DNA from: Arthrobacter sp. PGP41
GTDB taxonomy: Bacteria > Actinomycetota > Actinomycetes > Actinomycetales > Micrococcaceae
Direction of reading: 5' to 3'
NCBI RefSeq assembly: GCF_002953935.1
Contig: NZ_CP026514.1
Coordinates: 4,092,001 to 4,156,000 of the forward strand
Length of the DNA stretch: 64,000 bases
Position numbers and translations under genes: made by a program. Below, piece by piece: positions 25,937-34,138 of the stretch; positions within the stretch are counted from its first letter, which is position 1, and every line of letters begins with the position of its first letter. Under the pieces are notes generated by a model that saw only the letters and a list, made by a program, of their open reading frames with translations, made no database searches and had not been told where the DNA came from.

Positions 25937-27226
25937 TCAGCGGACGCTCTTGATTTTCACCACAAAAACCGCCCCGAGCAGGCCGATGACGGCAGCGGTG
26001 ACGAACAGGGAGCGATAACCGCCCCCGTACGCCACAGCCATAAACGCCAGGAACGGGGCCACCACCTGGGGCAGGGAATTGGCCACGTTGATGATGCCCA
26101 TGTCCTTTCCCCGGTCCACGGCAAAGGGGAGGACCTGGGTCAGCAGTGCGAAGTCCACCGCCAGGTACGCCCCGAAGCCAATGCCCAGGACTGCCGCGCC
26201 GGCCAGGGCTCCGGGCCACACCGGGAAGAAAGCCATGATGGCGCCCGCCATGGCGATGGTGATGGAAGAACCGATGACGAAGGGCTTGCGCCGGCCCACC
26301 CTGTCACTCCAGGGGCCGGCCACCACCGCGGTGACCATCACCATCACCGCATAGATGCCGGTGAGGACCAGCACTCCCGCCGCCGGGTCCTCGTGCCTGA
26401 TGATGTCGCGAAGGAAGAAGAGCAGGTAGACAATGGTCAGCTGGTTGCCCACGTTCACCAGGAAGCGTGTCAGCCAGGCCCAGGCGAAGTCCGGGTAGGC
26501 CCGGGGGCTGACCCAGAAGCCTCGGACGAATTCTCCCGGCCGGAACGCCGGGAGCTTGCCTTTGGGCAGCGCAGGATCGTTCCGGTGGAAGAGGTAGGGC
26601 AGCACCGACACGAGAAGGGCTGCAGCGCAGAGCCAATAGCCCACCATGAAGTTTCCGGACACCGCGGCGCCGAACACGGCGCCGGCAAGGATCCCCAGGG
26701 TCTGGCCCATGGCGGCCAGGCCGCCGACTCCGCCGCGCTGCTTGACCGGCACCCGGTCCGGGACGGCCGCCGTGATGGCAGCGTACGCGGCGTTGGCACC
26801 GAGCTGGACGAGGCACCAGAAGAGCACCATGAGCGCCACGGTGGCTGCCCCGGACATCGCAAGGAGGGCGGCGGCTGCCAGCACGGCACCGGCCAACACC
26901 CACGGGGCACGGCGGCCATAGCGGGAGGTGGTGCGGTCGGAGAGGGCACCGAAAAGCGGATTTGCCACCAGCGAGACCGCAGCGCCGCACGCCGTCACGA
27001 GGGAAAGGATCGCTTCCTTGGCGGGTGCGTCGATGCTGATCGCCTGCTGTCCAATGAAGACATTGATAGGCCCAAAGAAGGCGGCGTTAATGCCCACGTT
27101 CACAAGCACCAGCCCGGTGACCCACCGCGCGGTGACCTTTCGCGTCGGCTCGGCGAGCGCCGCCGTCGGCTCCTCGGGTCCCGCGGCACCGCGTCCAAGT
27201 GGCGCGGGAGTGTTGGACAGGCTCAT
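25937..27226 (-). CDS. Major facilitator superfamily transporter
   Basis: The 429-residue protein has 12 predicted membrane segments and MFS motif A (GALSDRTTSRYGRRAPW near 90). A second motif-A-like loop GPWSDRVGRRKPFVIG follows near 305. The topology and loops resemble the sugar/cation (GPH-like) and SLC45-like transporters, so a sugar or glycoside is a reasonable but unproven substrate. It is divergent from rraA and followed by a TetR gene. Confidence 0.88.
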   Translation of the reverse strand: MSLSNTPAPLGRGAAGPEEPTAALAEPTRKVTARWVTGLVLVNVGINAAFFGPINVFIGQQAISIDAPAKEAILSLVTACGAAVSLVANPLFGALSDRTTSRYGRRAPWVLAGAVLAAAALLAMSGAATVALMVLFWCLVQLGANAAYAAITAAVPDRVPVKQRGGVGGLAAMGQTLGILAGAVFGAAVSGNFMVGYWLCAAALLVSVLPYLFHRNDPALPKGKLPAFRPGEFVRGFWVSPRAYPDFAWAWLTRFLVNVGNQLTIVYLLFFLRDIIRHEDPAAGVLVLTGIYAVMVMVTAVVAGPWSDRVGRRKPFVIGSSITIAMAGAIMAFFPVWPGALAGAAVLGIGFGAYLAVDFALLTQVLPFAVDRGKDMGIINVANSLPQVVAPFLAFMAVAYGGGYRSLFVTAAVIGLLGAVFVVKIKSVR

Positions 27227-27349
27227 GATGTGTTTCCCCCCGGACGGCTGGTTGGCGACGGAGTCAGACTATCGTGGGCGTAACTGTGCGGCGGTGCCGT
27301 ACGCCGGAACGGCGCCACCAGCGTCACCGAGGATCAAGGAGAGAACCAC

Positions 27350-27847
27350 ATGAACGCAGCGCCCACGCCCGCGGAGGGCACCGCTGTCAATACCGCAGAC
27401 CTCTACGACGAACGCGGCGATGAACTGGCATCGATATCGTTGCAGTTCCAGTCCCTGGGCGGCCGCTCGCACTTCAGCGGCCGGGCGCGGACCATCCGCT
27501 GCTTCCAGGACAACGCTCTGGTGAAATCAACCTTGGCCGCGCCGGGTAACGGCAGCGTGCTGGTGGTGGATGGCGGCGGCTCGCTGGCCACGGCCCTGAT
27601 GGGGGACATGATCGCCGAAAGCGCCGTGGCAAACGGCTGGGCCGGCGTCGTCATTAACGGCGCAATCCGGGACCGGGAAGCCATCGCCCAACTGGATCTC
27701 GGCGTGAAGGCCTTGGGCAGCAACCCGCGCAAGAGCGCCAAGGACGGCGCCGGCGAAGTTGATGTGGATGTGGAGATCGGCGACGTGACCATCCGAACGG
27801 GAGCCATGATCTGGTGCGACCCTGACGGCATCCTGGTGGAACGGTAG
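27350..27847 (+). CDS. rraA: RraA-family protein (regulator of RNase E activity / HMG aldolase fold)
   Basis: The 165-residue length and motifs (TADLYDERGDEL near the start, GDMIAESAVANGWAGVVINGAIRD near 80-102) match RraA. RraA proteins bind RNase E in E. coli; relatives in other bacteria act as 4-hydroxy-4-methyl-2-oxoglutarate/oxaloacetate lyases. The G-x-x-A-x-x-x-G-x-x-G-x-x-x-x-G loop and the Arg-Asp pair of the aldolase-type site are present, so either role is possible. AAGGAGA precedes the ATG. Confidence 0.9.
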   Translation: MNAAPTPAEGTAVNTADLYDERGDELASISLQFQSLGGRSHFSGRARTIRCFQDNALVKSTLAAPGNGSVLVVDGGGSLATALMGDMIAESAVANGWAGVVINGAIRDREAIAQLDLGVKALGSNPRKSAKDGAGEVDVDVEIGDVTIRTGAMIWCDPDGILVER

Positions 27848-28183
27848 CTTCCGCGGCATCGGGGCCGAAATTTTTTGGCTGCCGGGTCTTCCCCATCCTG
27901 GGCACGGCCATCCTCACCGCTGCCGCCAGTGTCAGGGACTCTCCCTCGGCGTGGACACCGGGCCGTGGTCTCCCGGCGTGATCGCGGACCTGATGCGGAC
28001 CGCCATGGCGAGCCCGGACCCCGCCGTCGTCGTCTTCTGTGTTGGAGGGCGACAGTCCGAAAGTGGAACCGCGGGCGGTGACGTGCCACACTGTGTAGCG
28101 CGTGTGCGCCGGCCGTCCCGGCCGGTACCGCAGCCGACGACGTCCGCACCGCATCCACCAAACCCCCAGACCAAGGGAGAACC
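27848..28183. other. 336-base gap without a supported gene
   Basis: This region lies between rraA and the sugar porter. A T-run (TTTTTT near 27875) follows rraA without a clear hairpin. Around 27930-28040 one plus-strand frame keeps GC-rich third positions and reads GVDTGPWSPGVIADLMRTAMASPDP, but it has no start and breaks down, so it may be a gene remnant. The promoter of the downstream porter should lie in the last 100 bases. Confidence 0.4.
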
Positions 28184-29623
28184 ATGCCCACTGCACAGGA
28201 GCAGACAACCGCCCGGATACCGCAGCGGGTGATCTGGCTGGCGCTCGCGGGGGCGGTGGGCGGATTCCTGTTCGGCTTCGATTCGTCGGTGGTCAACGGC
28301 GCGGTAGATGCCATGAAGGACGAGTTCGCACTGTCCGAGGCCGTGACCGGCTTCGCGGTGGCCATCGCGCTGCTGGGATGCGCTGCCGGCGCGTTCCTTG
28401 CGGGCAAGGTGGCGGACCACTACGGGCGCATTCCCGCCATGAAGCTTGGTGCTCTGCTCTTCCTGGTCAGCGCGCTGGGCACCGGCTTTGCCTTCGGCGT
28501 CTGGGACCTGATCTTCTGGCGCCTGGTGGGCGGGCTCGGAATCGGCCTGGCTTCGGTGATCGCCCCCGCCTACATCTCGGAGATCTCGCCGCGGCACGTA
28601 AGGGGCCGGCTGGCCTCGCTGCAGCAGCTGGCCATCACCACGGGTATCTTCGCAGCCCTGCTGTCCGATGCGCTCCTGGCCACCAGCGCCGGCGGCGCCG
28701 ACCAGCCCTACTGGCTGGGGATCGAGGCCTGGCGCTGGATGTTCCTGGCCGCAGCCCTGCCCGCCGTGGTGTACGGCTGGGTGGCGTTCACTCTTCCCGA
28801 GTCGCCGCGCTTCCTGGTGTTCCTGGGCAAGGAGGATGAAGCGCGTGCGGTCTTTGACTCGATTGCTCCGGCAGAGGACACTGACCGGCACATCCGCGAG
28901 ATCCAGGACGCCATCGAGGAGGACAAGCTGGCGGGCCAGAAGGGCTCCCTGCGCGGCCGGACCTTTGGCCTGCAGGCAGTGGTATGGGTGGGCATCGTCC
29001 TATCCGTTTTGCAGCAGTTCGTGGGCATCAACGTGATTTTCTACTACTCCACCACCCTGTGGAAGGCGGTGGGCTTCCAGGAGAAGGACTCCCTGGCCAT
29101 CTCGGTGGCCACGTCCGTCACCAACATCCTGGTCACCCTGGTGGCCATTGCCCTGGTGGACCGCATCGGCCGCCGGCCCATCCTGCTGGCAGGCTCCGTG
29201 GGCATGGCCGTGTCGCTGGGCGCCATGGCCCTTGCCTTCTCCACCGCCGTGGGCTCTGGTTCGGAGATTTCCCTGCCCGGTGTGTGGGGTCCGGTGGCCC
29301 TGGTGGCTGCGAATGTTTTTGTGGTGAGCTTCGGCGCGTCCTGGGGACCGCTGGTGTGGGTGCTCCTGGGCGAAATATTCCCCTCCCGGATCCGTGCCCG
29401 CGCCCTTGGCCTGGCTGCGGCCGCGCAGTGGGTGGCGAACTTCGTGATCACGCTGAGCTTCCCGGTAATGGCCGCCGGCTCGCTGCCGCTGACCTATGCC
29501 ATGTACGCGCTGTTCGCCGCGGCGTCGTTCTTCTTTGTCATGTTCAAGGTGCCTGAGACCAACGGCATGTCCCTGGAGCAGGCGGAGACCCTGTTCGTGG
29601 CCAAGGGCTCCACCCGCGCCTAA
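28184..29623 (+). CDS. Sugar porter family MFS transporter
   Basis: The 479-residue protein has 12 membrane segments and the sugar-porter signatures: GFDSSVVNGA in the first segment, GKVADHYGRIPAMK, FWRLVGGLGIGLASVIAPAYISEI, PESPRFLV at the end of the N half, QQFVGINVIFYYS and DRIGRRPILL in the C half. It is a proton symporter for a hexose, pentose or polyol. The mannitol genes begin some 430 bases away on the opposite strand, but they encode a PTS and do not need it. AGGGAG precedes the ATG. Confidence 0.93.
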   Translation: MPTAQEQTTARIPQRVIWLALAGAVGGFLFGFDSSVVNGAVDAMKDEFALSEAVTGFAVAIALLGCAAGAFLAGKVADHYGRIPAMKLGALLFLVSALGTGFAFGVWDLIFWRLVGGLGIGLASVIAPAYISEISPRHVRGRLASLQQLAITTGIFAALLSDALLATSAGGADQPYWLGIEAWRWMFLAAALPAVVYGWVAFTLPESPRFLVFLGKEDEARAVFDSIAPAEDTDRHIREIQDAIEEDKLAGQKGSLRGRTFGLQAVVWVGIVLSVLQQFVGINVIFYYSTTLWKAVGFQEKDSLAISVATSVTNILVTLVAIALVDRIGRRPILLAGSVGMAVSLGAMALAFSTAVGSGSEISLPGVWGPVALVAANVFVVSFGASWGPLVWVLLGEIFPSRIRARALGLAAAAQWVANFVITLSFPVMAAGSLPLTYAMYALFAAASFFFVMFKVPETNGMSLEQAETLFVAKGSTRA

Positions 29624-29637
29624 AGCGGCCCTCTCCC

Positions 29638-29706
29638 CGACGCTCTCTCACTTAATGTCGCCCACCCACCGACGCTCTCTCAGTTAATGTCGCCCACCGA
29701 CCGACG
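29638..29706. repeat. 32-bp-period tandem repeat array, locus A
   Basis: Two 32-base units start at 29638 and 29670, with a partial third at 29702. Each contains the 19-base core ACGCTCTCTCACTTAATGT (one base differs in the second copy) followed by a GC-rich 13-base spacer (CGCCCACC type). The same core occurs inverted at locus B near 40.9 kb, also with a 32-base period. It begins 15 bases after the sugar-porter stop. Confidence 0.9.
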
Positions 29707-29930
29707 TCAGAGCGGTGGGTGGTCAGCTGCATCAGCGTGCAGCCGCGGCGCCGGGATTCATCGATGGCCCACCGCACCATCAGGTTCCCGAGCCCTTTGC
29801 CACGGAGGCTCGCGGCCACCCGCACGCCCTCGATCTGCGAGCGCCAGCCGTCCTGCCGCGACATACGCGGGAGGAAACGGGGCAGGCACCTGGGTTGCGC
29901 ATCACCGGACCAGCATTCCACCGCCAGAGA
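29703..29930 (-). pseudogene. GNAT acetyltransferase remnant
   Basis: The minus strand encodes the middle of a GNAT domain: GWRSQIEGVRVAASLRGKGLG then NLMVRWAIDESRRRGCTLMQLTTHRSD, which includes the acetyl-CoA-binding loop. The N-terminal part is scrambled (the usual LTFLPGMSRQ appears as CLPRFLPRMSRQ with no coherent frame upstream). The C-terminal part stops exactly at the edge of repeat array A. It is a decayed fragment, not a functional enzyme. Confidence 0.75.
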
Positions 29931-29940
29931 CATCACAGCG

Positions 29941-29976
29941 CACGACGCCGGCACTCGGGTGGGTGCCGGCGTCGTG
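29941..29976 (-). terminator. Hairpin downstream of mtlD
   Basis: A perfect 14-bp stem (29941-29954 with 29963-29976) and an eight-base loop lie about 80 bases beyond the mtlD stop. It probably ends the mannitol operon transcript; there is no strong T-run. Confidence 0.6.
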
Positions 29977-29978
29977 AT

Positions 29979-30054
29979 TGCAGGAGGGTTGCGGGAAAAC
30001 CCGCATTATCTGCGAGAGGGTTGGGGAAAAGGCCGCAGGAAGTGCGAGAGGGTT
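29979..30054. repeat. 32-bp-period degenerate repeat array, locus C
   Basis: TGCGAGAGGGTT occurs at 30011-30022 and 30043-30054, exactly 32 bases apart, and a diverged unit starting TGCAGGAGGGTT begins 32 bases earlier at 29979. The element AAGTGCGAGAGGGTT resembles the AAGTGAGAGAGCGTT of locus B, so this looks like a diverged member of the same repeat family. The last copy overlaps the mtlD stop codon. Confidence 0.65.
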
Positions 30055-31217
30055 CAGGCCGGGGCCTTGGCCGCCTCTGCCTGCCGCTCTTCCACCAGGG
30101 TTGCCACGGCGTTGAACAGTGGATGGTCCGGTTCCAGGCCGGTAATGCGGGCGGTAGCGTCCGCCGGGCTGGAGGAGGCCAGGATGCCGGCCAGTTCCGT
30201 GGCCTCGGCGTCGGCGGGATCGTTGAACCGCAGCGCTGCGGCGATGGCGCCCAGGAGCGCCTCCGGCACAATGCCGCGTTCCGCGAGTTCGGCGGCGGGA
30301 CCGATGAACCGTTCGTGCCGGCTTAGCTTCCGCAGCGGGGCACGGCCCACCCGGTGGACGGTGTCCGGCAGGTAGGGGTTGGAGAACCGGACCAGGATTT
30401 TCTGGACGTAGGCTTCCTGCTCGTCGTTGCTGAAACCGTGCTTGCTCACCAGGAGCTGCTTGGTTTCCTCCAGCACCGCCCGGACATCCTCGGCCACGTC
30501 CTGGTCGGCCATGGCCTCGGAGATCTTCGCCAGGCCCGCCTCGAACCCGAAGTAGGCGGCCGACGCGTGGCCGGTATTGACAGTGAACAGCTTCCGCTCG
30601 ATGTACGGCGAGAGGTCATCCACAAAGGTGGCCCCAGGGATGACCGGTGCGGAATCACCGAAGGCAGTGCGGTCGATGACCCATTCGTAAAAGGTCTCCA
30701 CCGTGACGTCCAGGCCCTGCCCTGGTTCCTGGTTGGGCACAATCCGGTCCACCGCGGTGTTCGCAAACACGGCTTTCCCGTCCAGCGCCCCGGCGGCTGC
30801 CCCCGGCTGGGAGGCAACCTCCTTGGCGAGGATGTCCGTGGCGTTGATAGCGTTCTCGCACGCCATCACCTCCAGCGGCGGAAGACCGGGGCCCCTTGCC
30901 ACGATGCCCCGGGCAATGACGGGCGCCACGAACTTCAGGATGTGCGGGCCCACCGCGGTGGTGACGATATCCGCCGTCGCGATTTCCGCGACGAGCTCCG
31001 CTTCCTGCGTGGTGGAGTTCAGCGCCCGGAAATTGGTGACTGTCCGCACGGCAGGGTTCTCCCCCACCTCGTGGACCGCGTAGCTGTCCGCTGCAGCGAG
31101 CTGGCTGATGAGGTCCTCGGCAACGTCCGCGAACACCACCTCATAGCCGGCGTCGTGCAGGAGCAGCCCGACAAAACCGCGGCCGATGTTTCCGGCCCCG
31201 AAATGTACAGCCTTCAC
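30054..31217 (-). CDS. mtlD: Mannitol-1-phosphate 5-dehydrogenase
   Basis: The 387-residue protein begins with the dinucleotide-binding motif [16 protein letters not shown] and has the long-chain polyol dehydrogenase motif with a catalytic lysine ([22 protein letters not shown] near 205-226). It oxidises mannitol-1-phosphate, delivered by the PTS encoded just upstream, to fructose-6-phosphate. The GTG start shares one base with the mtlA stop, so translation is coupled. The 3' end runs into repeat array C. Confidence 0.95.
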   Translation of the reverse strand: MKAVHFGAGNIGRGFVGLLLHDAGYEVVFADVAEDLISQLAAADSYAVHEVGENPAVRTVTNFRALNSTTQEAELVAEIATADIVTTAVGPHILKFVAPVIARGIVARGPGLPPLEVMACENAINATDILAKEVASQPGAAAGALDGKAVFANTAVDRIVPNQEPGQGLDVTVETFYEWVIDRTAFGDSAPVIPGATFVDDLSPYIERKLFTVNTGHASAAYFGFEAGLAKISEAMADQDVAEDVRAVLEETKQLLVSKHGFSNDEQEAYVQKILVRFSNPYLPDTVHRVGRAPLRKLSRHERFIGPAAELAERGIVPEALLGAIAAALRFNDPADAEATELAGILASSSPADATARITGLEPDHPLFNAVATLVEERQAEAAKAPA

Positions 31218-33208
31218 TATGCGTTGACCTTTCCGAAGAGCTCCAGGACTTCCTCCACCGAGGTGGCCGCCTCAAGCCGGGCAACCTGTTCCTTGTTGGT
31301 GAAGACCTTCGCGATGGCGGACAGGATGTGCAGGTGTTCGTTGTTGACTCCTGCGACGCCCACGACGAACTTGACCTGCTTGCCGTTCCAGTCGATCCCC
31401 TCCGGGTACCGGATCACGGAAACCGCGGACTTGCGGATGTGGTCCTTGGCGGCGTTGGTGCCATGCGGGATGGCCAGGAAGCTGCCCATGTAGGTGGACA
31501 CGGACTGCTCCCGCTCGTGCATGGCCGCGATGTAGCCCTCGTCCACCGCACCGCGGTCCAGCAGGAGCCGGCCGGCTTCGTCGATCGCGGCGTCGCGCGT
31601 GGTGGCCGATCCGTTAAGCACAACGCTCTCGCGGGCCAGGATCTCGTGCGTGCCGGCACCGGGGGCGGCATCCACCGGAGCCTCGGCTGCTTGGGCACTG
31701 CTTGCCTGCCCGCCCTCGGTGTTGCTCTTCCGCACCAGTTCCACGATCTCGTCGTAGCGGGGGCTGCTCATGAAGTTGTCCACCGAGTAGTGGACGGCAC
31801 TGGACGTGGCCGGCTTGGCCCGTTCCGTCAGGTCCTGGTGGGTGATCACCACGTCGTAGTCGTCGCGAAGGTTGGCGATGGCCGCGTTGGTGACCTTGAC
31901 GTCCGGGAACCCGGCCGCCTTGATCTTGTTCCGCAGCACCGAGGCGCCCATGGCACTCGAGCCCATGCCGGCGTCGCACGCGAACACGATGTTGCGCACC
32001 GGCCCGGCCAGGACGGCCACGCCGCCCGCGCCGGCAGCCGCGCCGGCACCGGCCAGGCTGGAGGCAACGGAGCTCTTCTTGCCCTTCATCTGCTCCATCT
32101 TTGCGGTGGCGTCATTGAGGTCCACTTCGTCGCTGTGCTTGGTGGTCTTCATGATGATGGAGGCCACCAGGAAGGAGGCCGTCGTGGCCAGCAGGACCGC
32201 GAGGATCACCCCGAGATAGCTGTCGCGGGAGGTCTGGGCGAGCACCGCAAAAATGGAACCGGGGGCGGCTGGCGCCACCAGCCCCGAACCTGTGATGGCA
32301 AGGGTGGCCACACCGGTCATGCCGCCGGCGATCGCAGCAAGGATCAGCAGCGGCCGCATCAGCACATACGGGAAGTAGATCTCGTGGATGCCGCCGAGGA
32401 AGTGGATGATCGCGGCACCGGGAGCCGAAGCTTTGGCGGCTCCCCGGCCGAAGAACATGTAGGCGAGCAGGATGCCCAGGCCGGGGCCGGGGTTGGCTTC
32501 AAGCAGGAACAGGATGGACTTGCCCTGCTCCAGTGACTGCTGGACGCCCAGCGGAGTGAGCACGCCATGGTTGATGGCGTTGTTGAGGAACAGCACCTTG
32601 GCCGGCTCGATGAAGATGCTGGTCAGGGGCAGCAGGCCGTTGTCCACCAGGAACTGGACCACGTTGCCGGCACCCGCGCTGAACGCAGAAACCACCGGAG
32701 CGATGGCATAGAAGCCAAGCATGGCCAGCAGGGCGCCCCAGATGCCCGCGGAGAAGTTGTTGACCAGCATCTCGAAGCCGGGGCGGATCTTGCCCTCCCA
32801 GAGGGAGTCGATCTTCTTCATGGTCCAGCCGCCCAGCGGGCCCATGATCATGGCACCGATGAACATCGGGATGCCGGCACCCACAATCACGCCCATTGTG
32901 CCGATGGCGCCCACCACGCCGCCGCGGACGTCATAGACCATCCGGCCGCCGGTATAGGCAATCAGGAGGGGCAGCAGGTAGGTGATCATCGGCCCGACGA
33001 GGCCAACGTTCGGCTTTCCGTCCGTCTCCCCGAAGCCACCCAGTTGGGGAACAGGCACCCAGCCCTTCTGGATGAAGAGTGCCGTGATGATGCCCCAGGC
33101 GATGAAGGCGCCGATGTTGGGCATGATCATGCCGGACAGGAACGTCCCGAACTTTTGGACGTGCACGCGCGCGCTGGTGCGGGGTTTTGCAACTGTCTCT
33201 GTTGCCAT
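31217..33208 (-). CDS. mtlA: Mannitol-specific PTS permease, EIICBA
   Basis: The 663-residue protein holds all three PTS parts in one chain. The IIC membrane domain covers about 1-345 with [14 protein letters not shown]. The IIB domain is near 400-495, with phosphocysteine loop [15 protein letters not shown]. The IIA domain is near 515-660, with phospho-histidine motif LAIPHGTN at about 580. It imports and phosphorylates mannitol. It is the first enzyme gene of a TetR-mtlA-mtlD unit and depends on EI encoded divergently at 34.1 kb. No domain is truncated. Confidence 0.95.
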   Translation of the reverse strand: MATETVAKPRTSARVHVQKFGTFLSGMIMPNIGAFIAWGIITALFIQKGWVPVPQLGGFGETDGKPNVGLVGPMITYLLPLLIAYTGGRMVYDVRGGVVGAIGTMGVIVGAGIPMFIGAMIMGPLGGWTMKKIDSLWEGKIRPGFEMLVNNFSAGIWGALLAMLGFYAIAPVVSAFSAGAGNVVQFLVDNGLLPLTSIFIEPAKVLFLNNAINHGVLTPLGVQQSLEQGKSILFLLEANPGPGLGILLAYMFFGRGAAKASAPGAAIIHFLGGIHEIYFPYVLMRPLLILAAIAGGMTGVATLAITGSGLVAPAAPGSIFAVLAQTSRDSYLGVILAVLLATTASFLVASIIMKTTKHSDEVDLNDATAKMEQMKGKKSSVASSLAGAGAAAGAGGVAVLAGPVRNIVFACDAGMGSSAMGASVLRNKIKAAGFPDVKVTNAAIANLRDDYDVVITHQDLTERAKPATSSAVHYSVDNFMSSPRYDEIVELVRKSNTEGGQASSAQAAEAPVDAAPGAGTHEILARESVVLNGSATTRDAAIDEAGRLLLDRGAVDEGYIAAMHEREQSVSTYMGSFLAIPHGTNAAKDHIRKSAVSVIRYPEGIDWNGKQVKFVVGVAGVNNEHLHILSAIAKVFTNKEQVARLEAATSVEEVLELFGKVNA

Positions 33209-33256
33209 GTGATTTCCTAACCGTCATTCCTGCTGCTCCGCAGGATGGTCCGATGT

Positions 33257-33979
33257 TTAAGAGCTTGTGGAGATGCGGTGGAGCCATTCGAGGAAAAGCT
33301 TGAGCTCCGAGCTTGAAAGCTGGTCAGAGTGCGATGCCTGAAGTGCGGCGTTCAGGGCGATCGCTGCCACTACTACCGAGGATCTCCCGGCATCTCCCGG
33401 GGCCGGGCCGCTGGCGGGCTCGGCTGACACCGCAAAGATCATGGCGTCCCGGGTCATGGTGGACAGTTCGAGGTTCCGCTCGGAGGCGGGCTCCGCAATC
33501 AGCATCAGCGTCACGCCCACGTTGGCCGCCAGGATGGACCTGGCCGCTTCCCTGGGCTGGACGTTCAGCTGGCCCGCCGCCGCTGCCTTGTTCAGCATCT
33601 CCTCCATGAGCGCCTCGGCGTCTGCGACGATCGCCGGGCGGCTTTCCGGGCGGATGTTGCCGAACATCACCAGGTACAGTTCCGGTTGATTCAGCCCGAA
33701 CTGCACATGGTTGTCCCACATTCTCCGAATATCCTCGAGCGGCTGTCCGGAGGGGGCGAAATCCCTCTCGCCCGCTACGTAGTCTTCAAACCCTGCGGCG
33801 ACGACGGCGTCAAACAGACCTTCCTTGTCACCGAAGTGGTGGTACAGCGTGGGAGCTGTGACCCCCGCCAGCTGCGTGATCTGGCGGGTGGAGACGGGAG
33901 CGCCCGCCGAGTTCGCCAGCAGCTCCGCGGCAGCACGGAGCAGTCGCATTTTGGGGGGAAGCTGGCCATCCAAACTCAT
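33257..33979 (-). CDS. TetR-family regulator of the mannitol PTS module
   Basis: The 240-residue protein has a TetR HTH at about 10-55 (LLRAAAELLANSAGAPVSTRQITQLAGVTAPTLYHHFGDKEGLFDAVV) and a helical ligand domain. It lies 48 bases upstream of mtlA on the same strand and diverges from ptsI. The shared intergenic region holds a perfect palindrome at 33998-34012, so it probably represses itself, mtlAD and ptsI. The inducer is unknown. Confidence 0.88.
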   Translation of the reverse strand: MSLDGQLPPKMRLLRAAAELLANSAGAPVSTRQITQLAGVTAPTLYHHFGDKEGLFDAVVAAGFEDYVAGERDFAPSGQPLEDIRRMWDNHVQFGLNQPELYLVMFGNIRPESRPAIVADAEALMEEMLNKAAAAGQLNVQPREAARSILAANVGVTLMLIAEPASERNLELSTMTRDAMIFAVSAEPASGPAPGDAGRSSVVVAAIALNAALQASHSDQLSSSELKLFLEWLHRISTSS

Positions 33980-33997
33980 AACCGCTACCCTAGCACC

Positions 33998-34012
33998 TAT
34001 AGCATTGCTATA
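33998..34012. promoter_or_regulatory. Perfect 15-bp palindrome, candidate TetR operator
   Basis: TATAGCATTGCTATA is a perfect palindrome around a central T, placed 19 bases upstream of the tetR start in the divergent tetR/ptsI promoter region. Its size and position fit a TetR-dimer operator. Confidence 0.65.
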
Positions 34013-34138
34013 TGAACTGAATCACATACAATTTTTTTCAGGCACGTTTCCCGCCTCCGGACGTAGCAGTCCGGGCGGACCGGCATGGCGCCGGCGGTAT
34101 CGGCGGGCCTGGCAACCGGCAGAGAATGAGGACCTTCA

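Noticed and set aside
29638-29706. CRISPR-like regular spacing of short repeats (also at 40856-40940)
   Set aside because: Only two to three copies, a 32-base total period with 13-base intervening sequences that are the same within a locus, and no cas genes. CRISPR spacers should be unique and longer.
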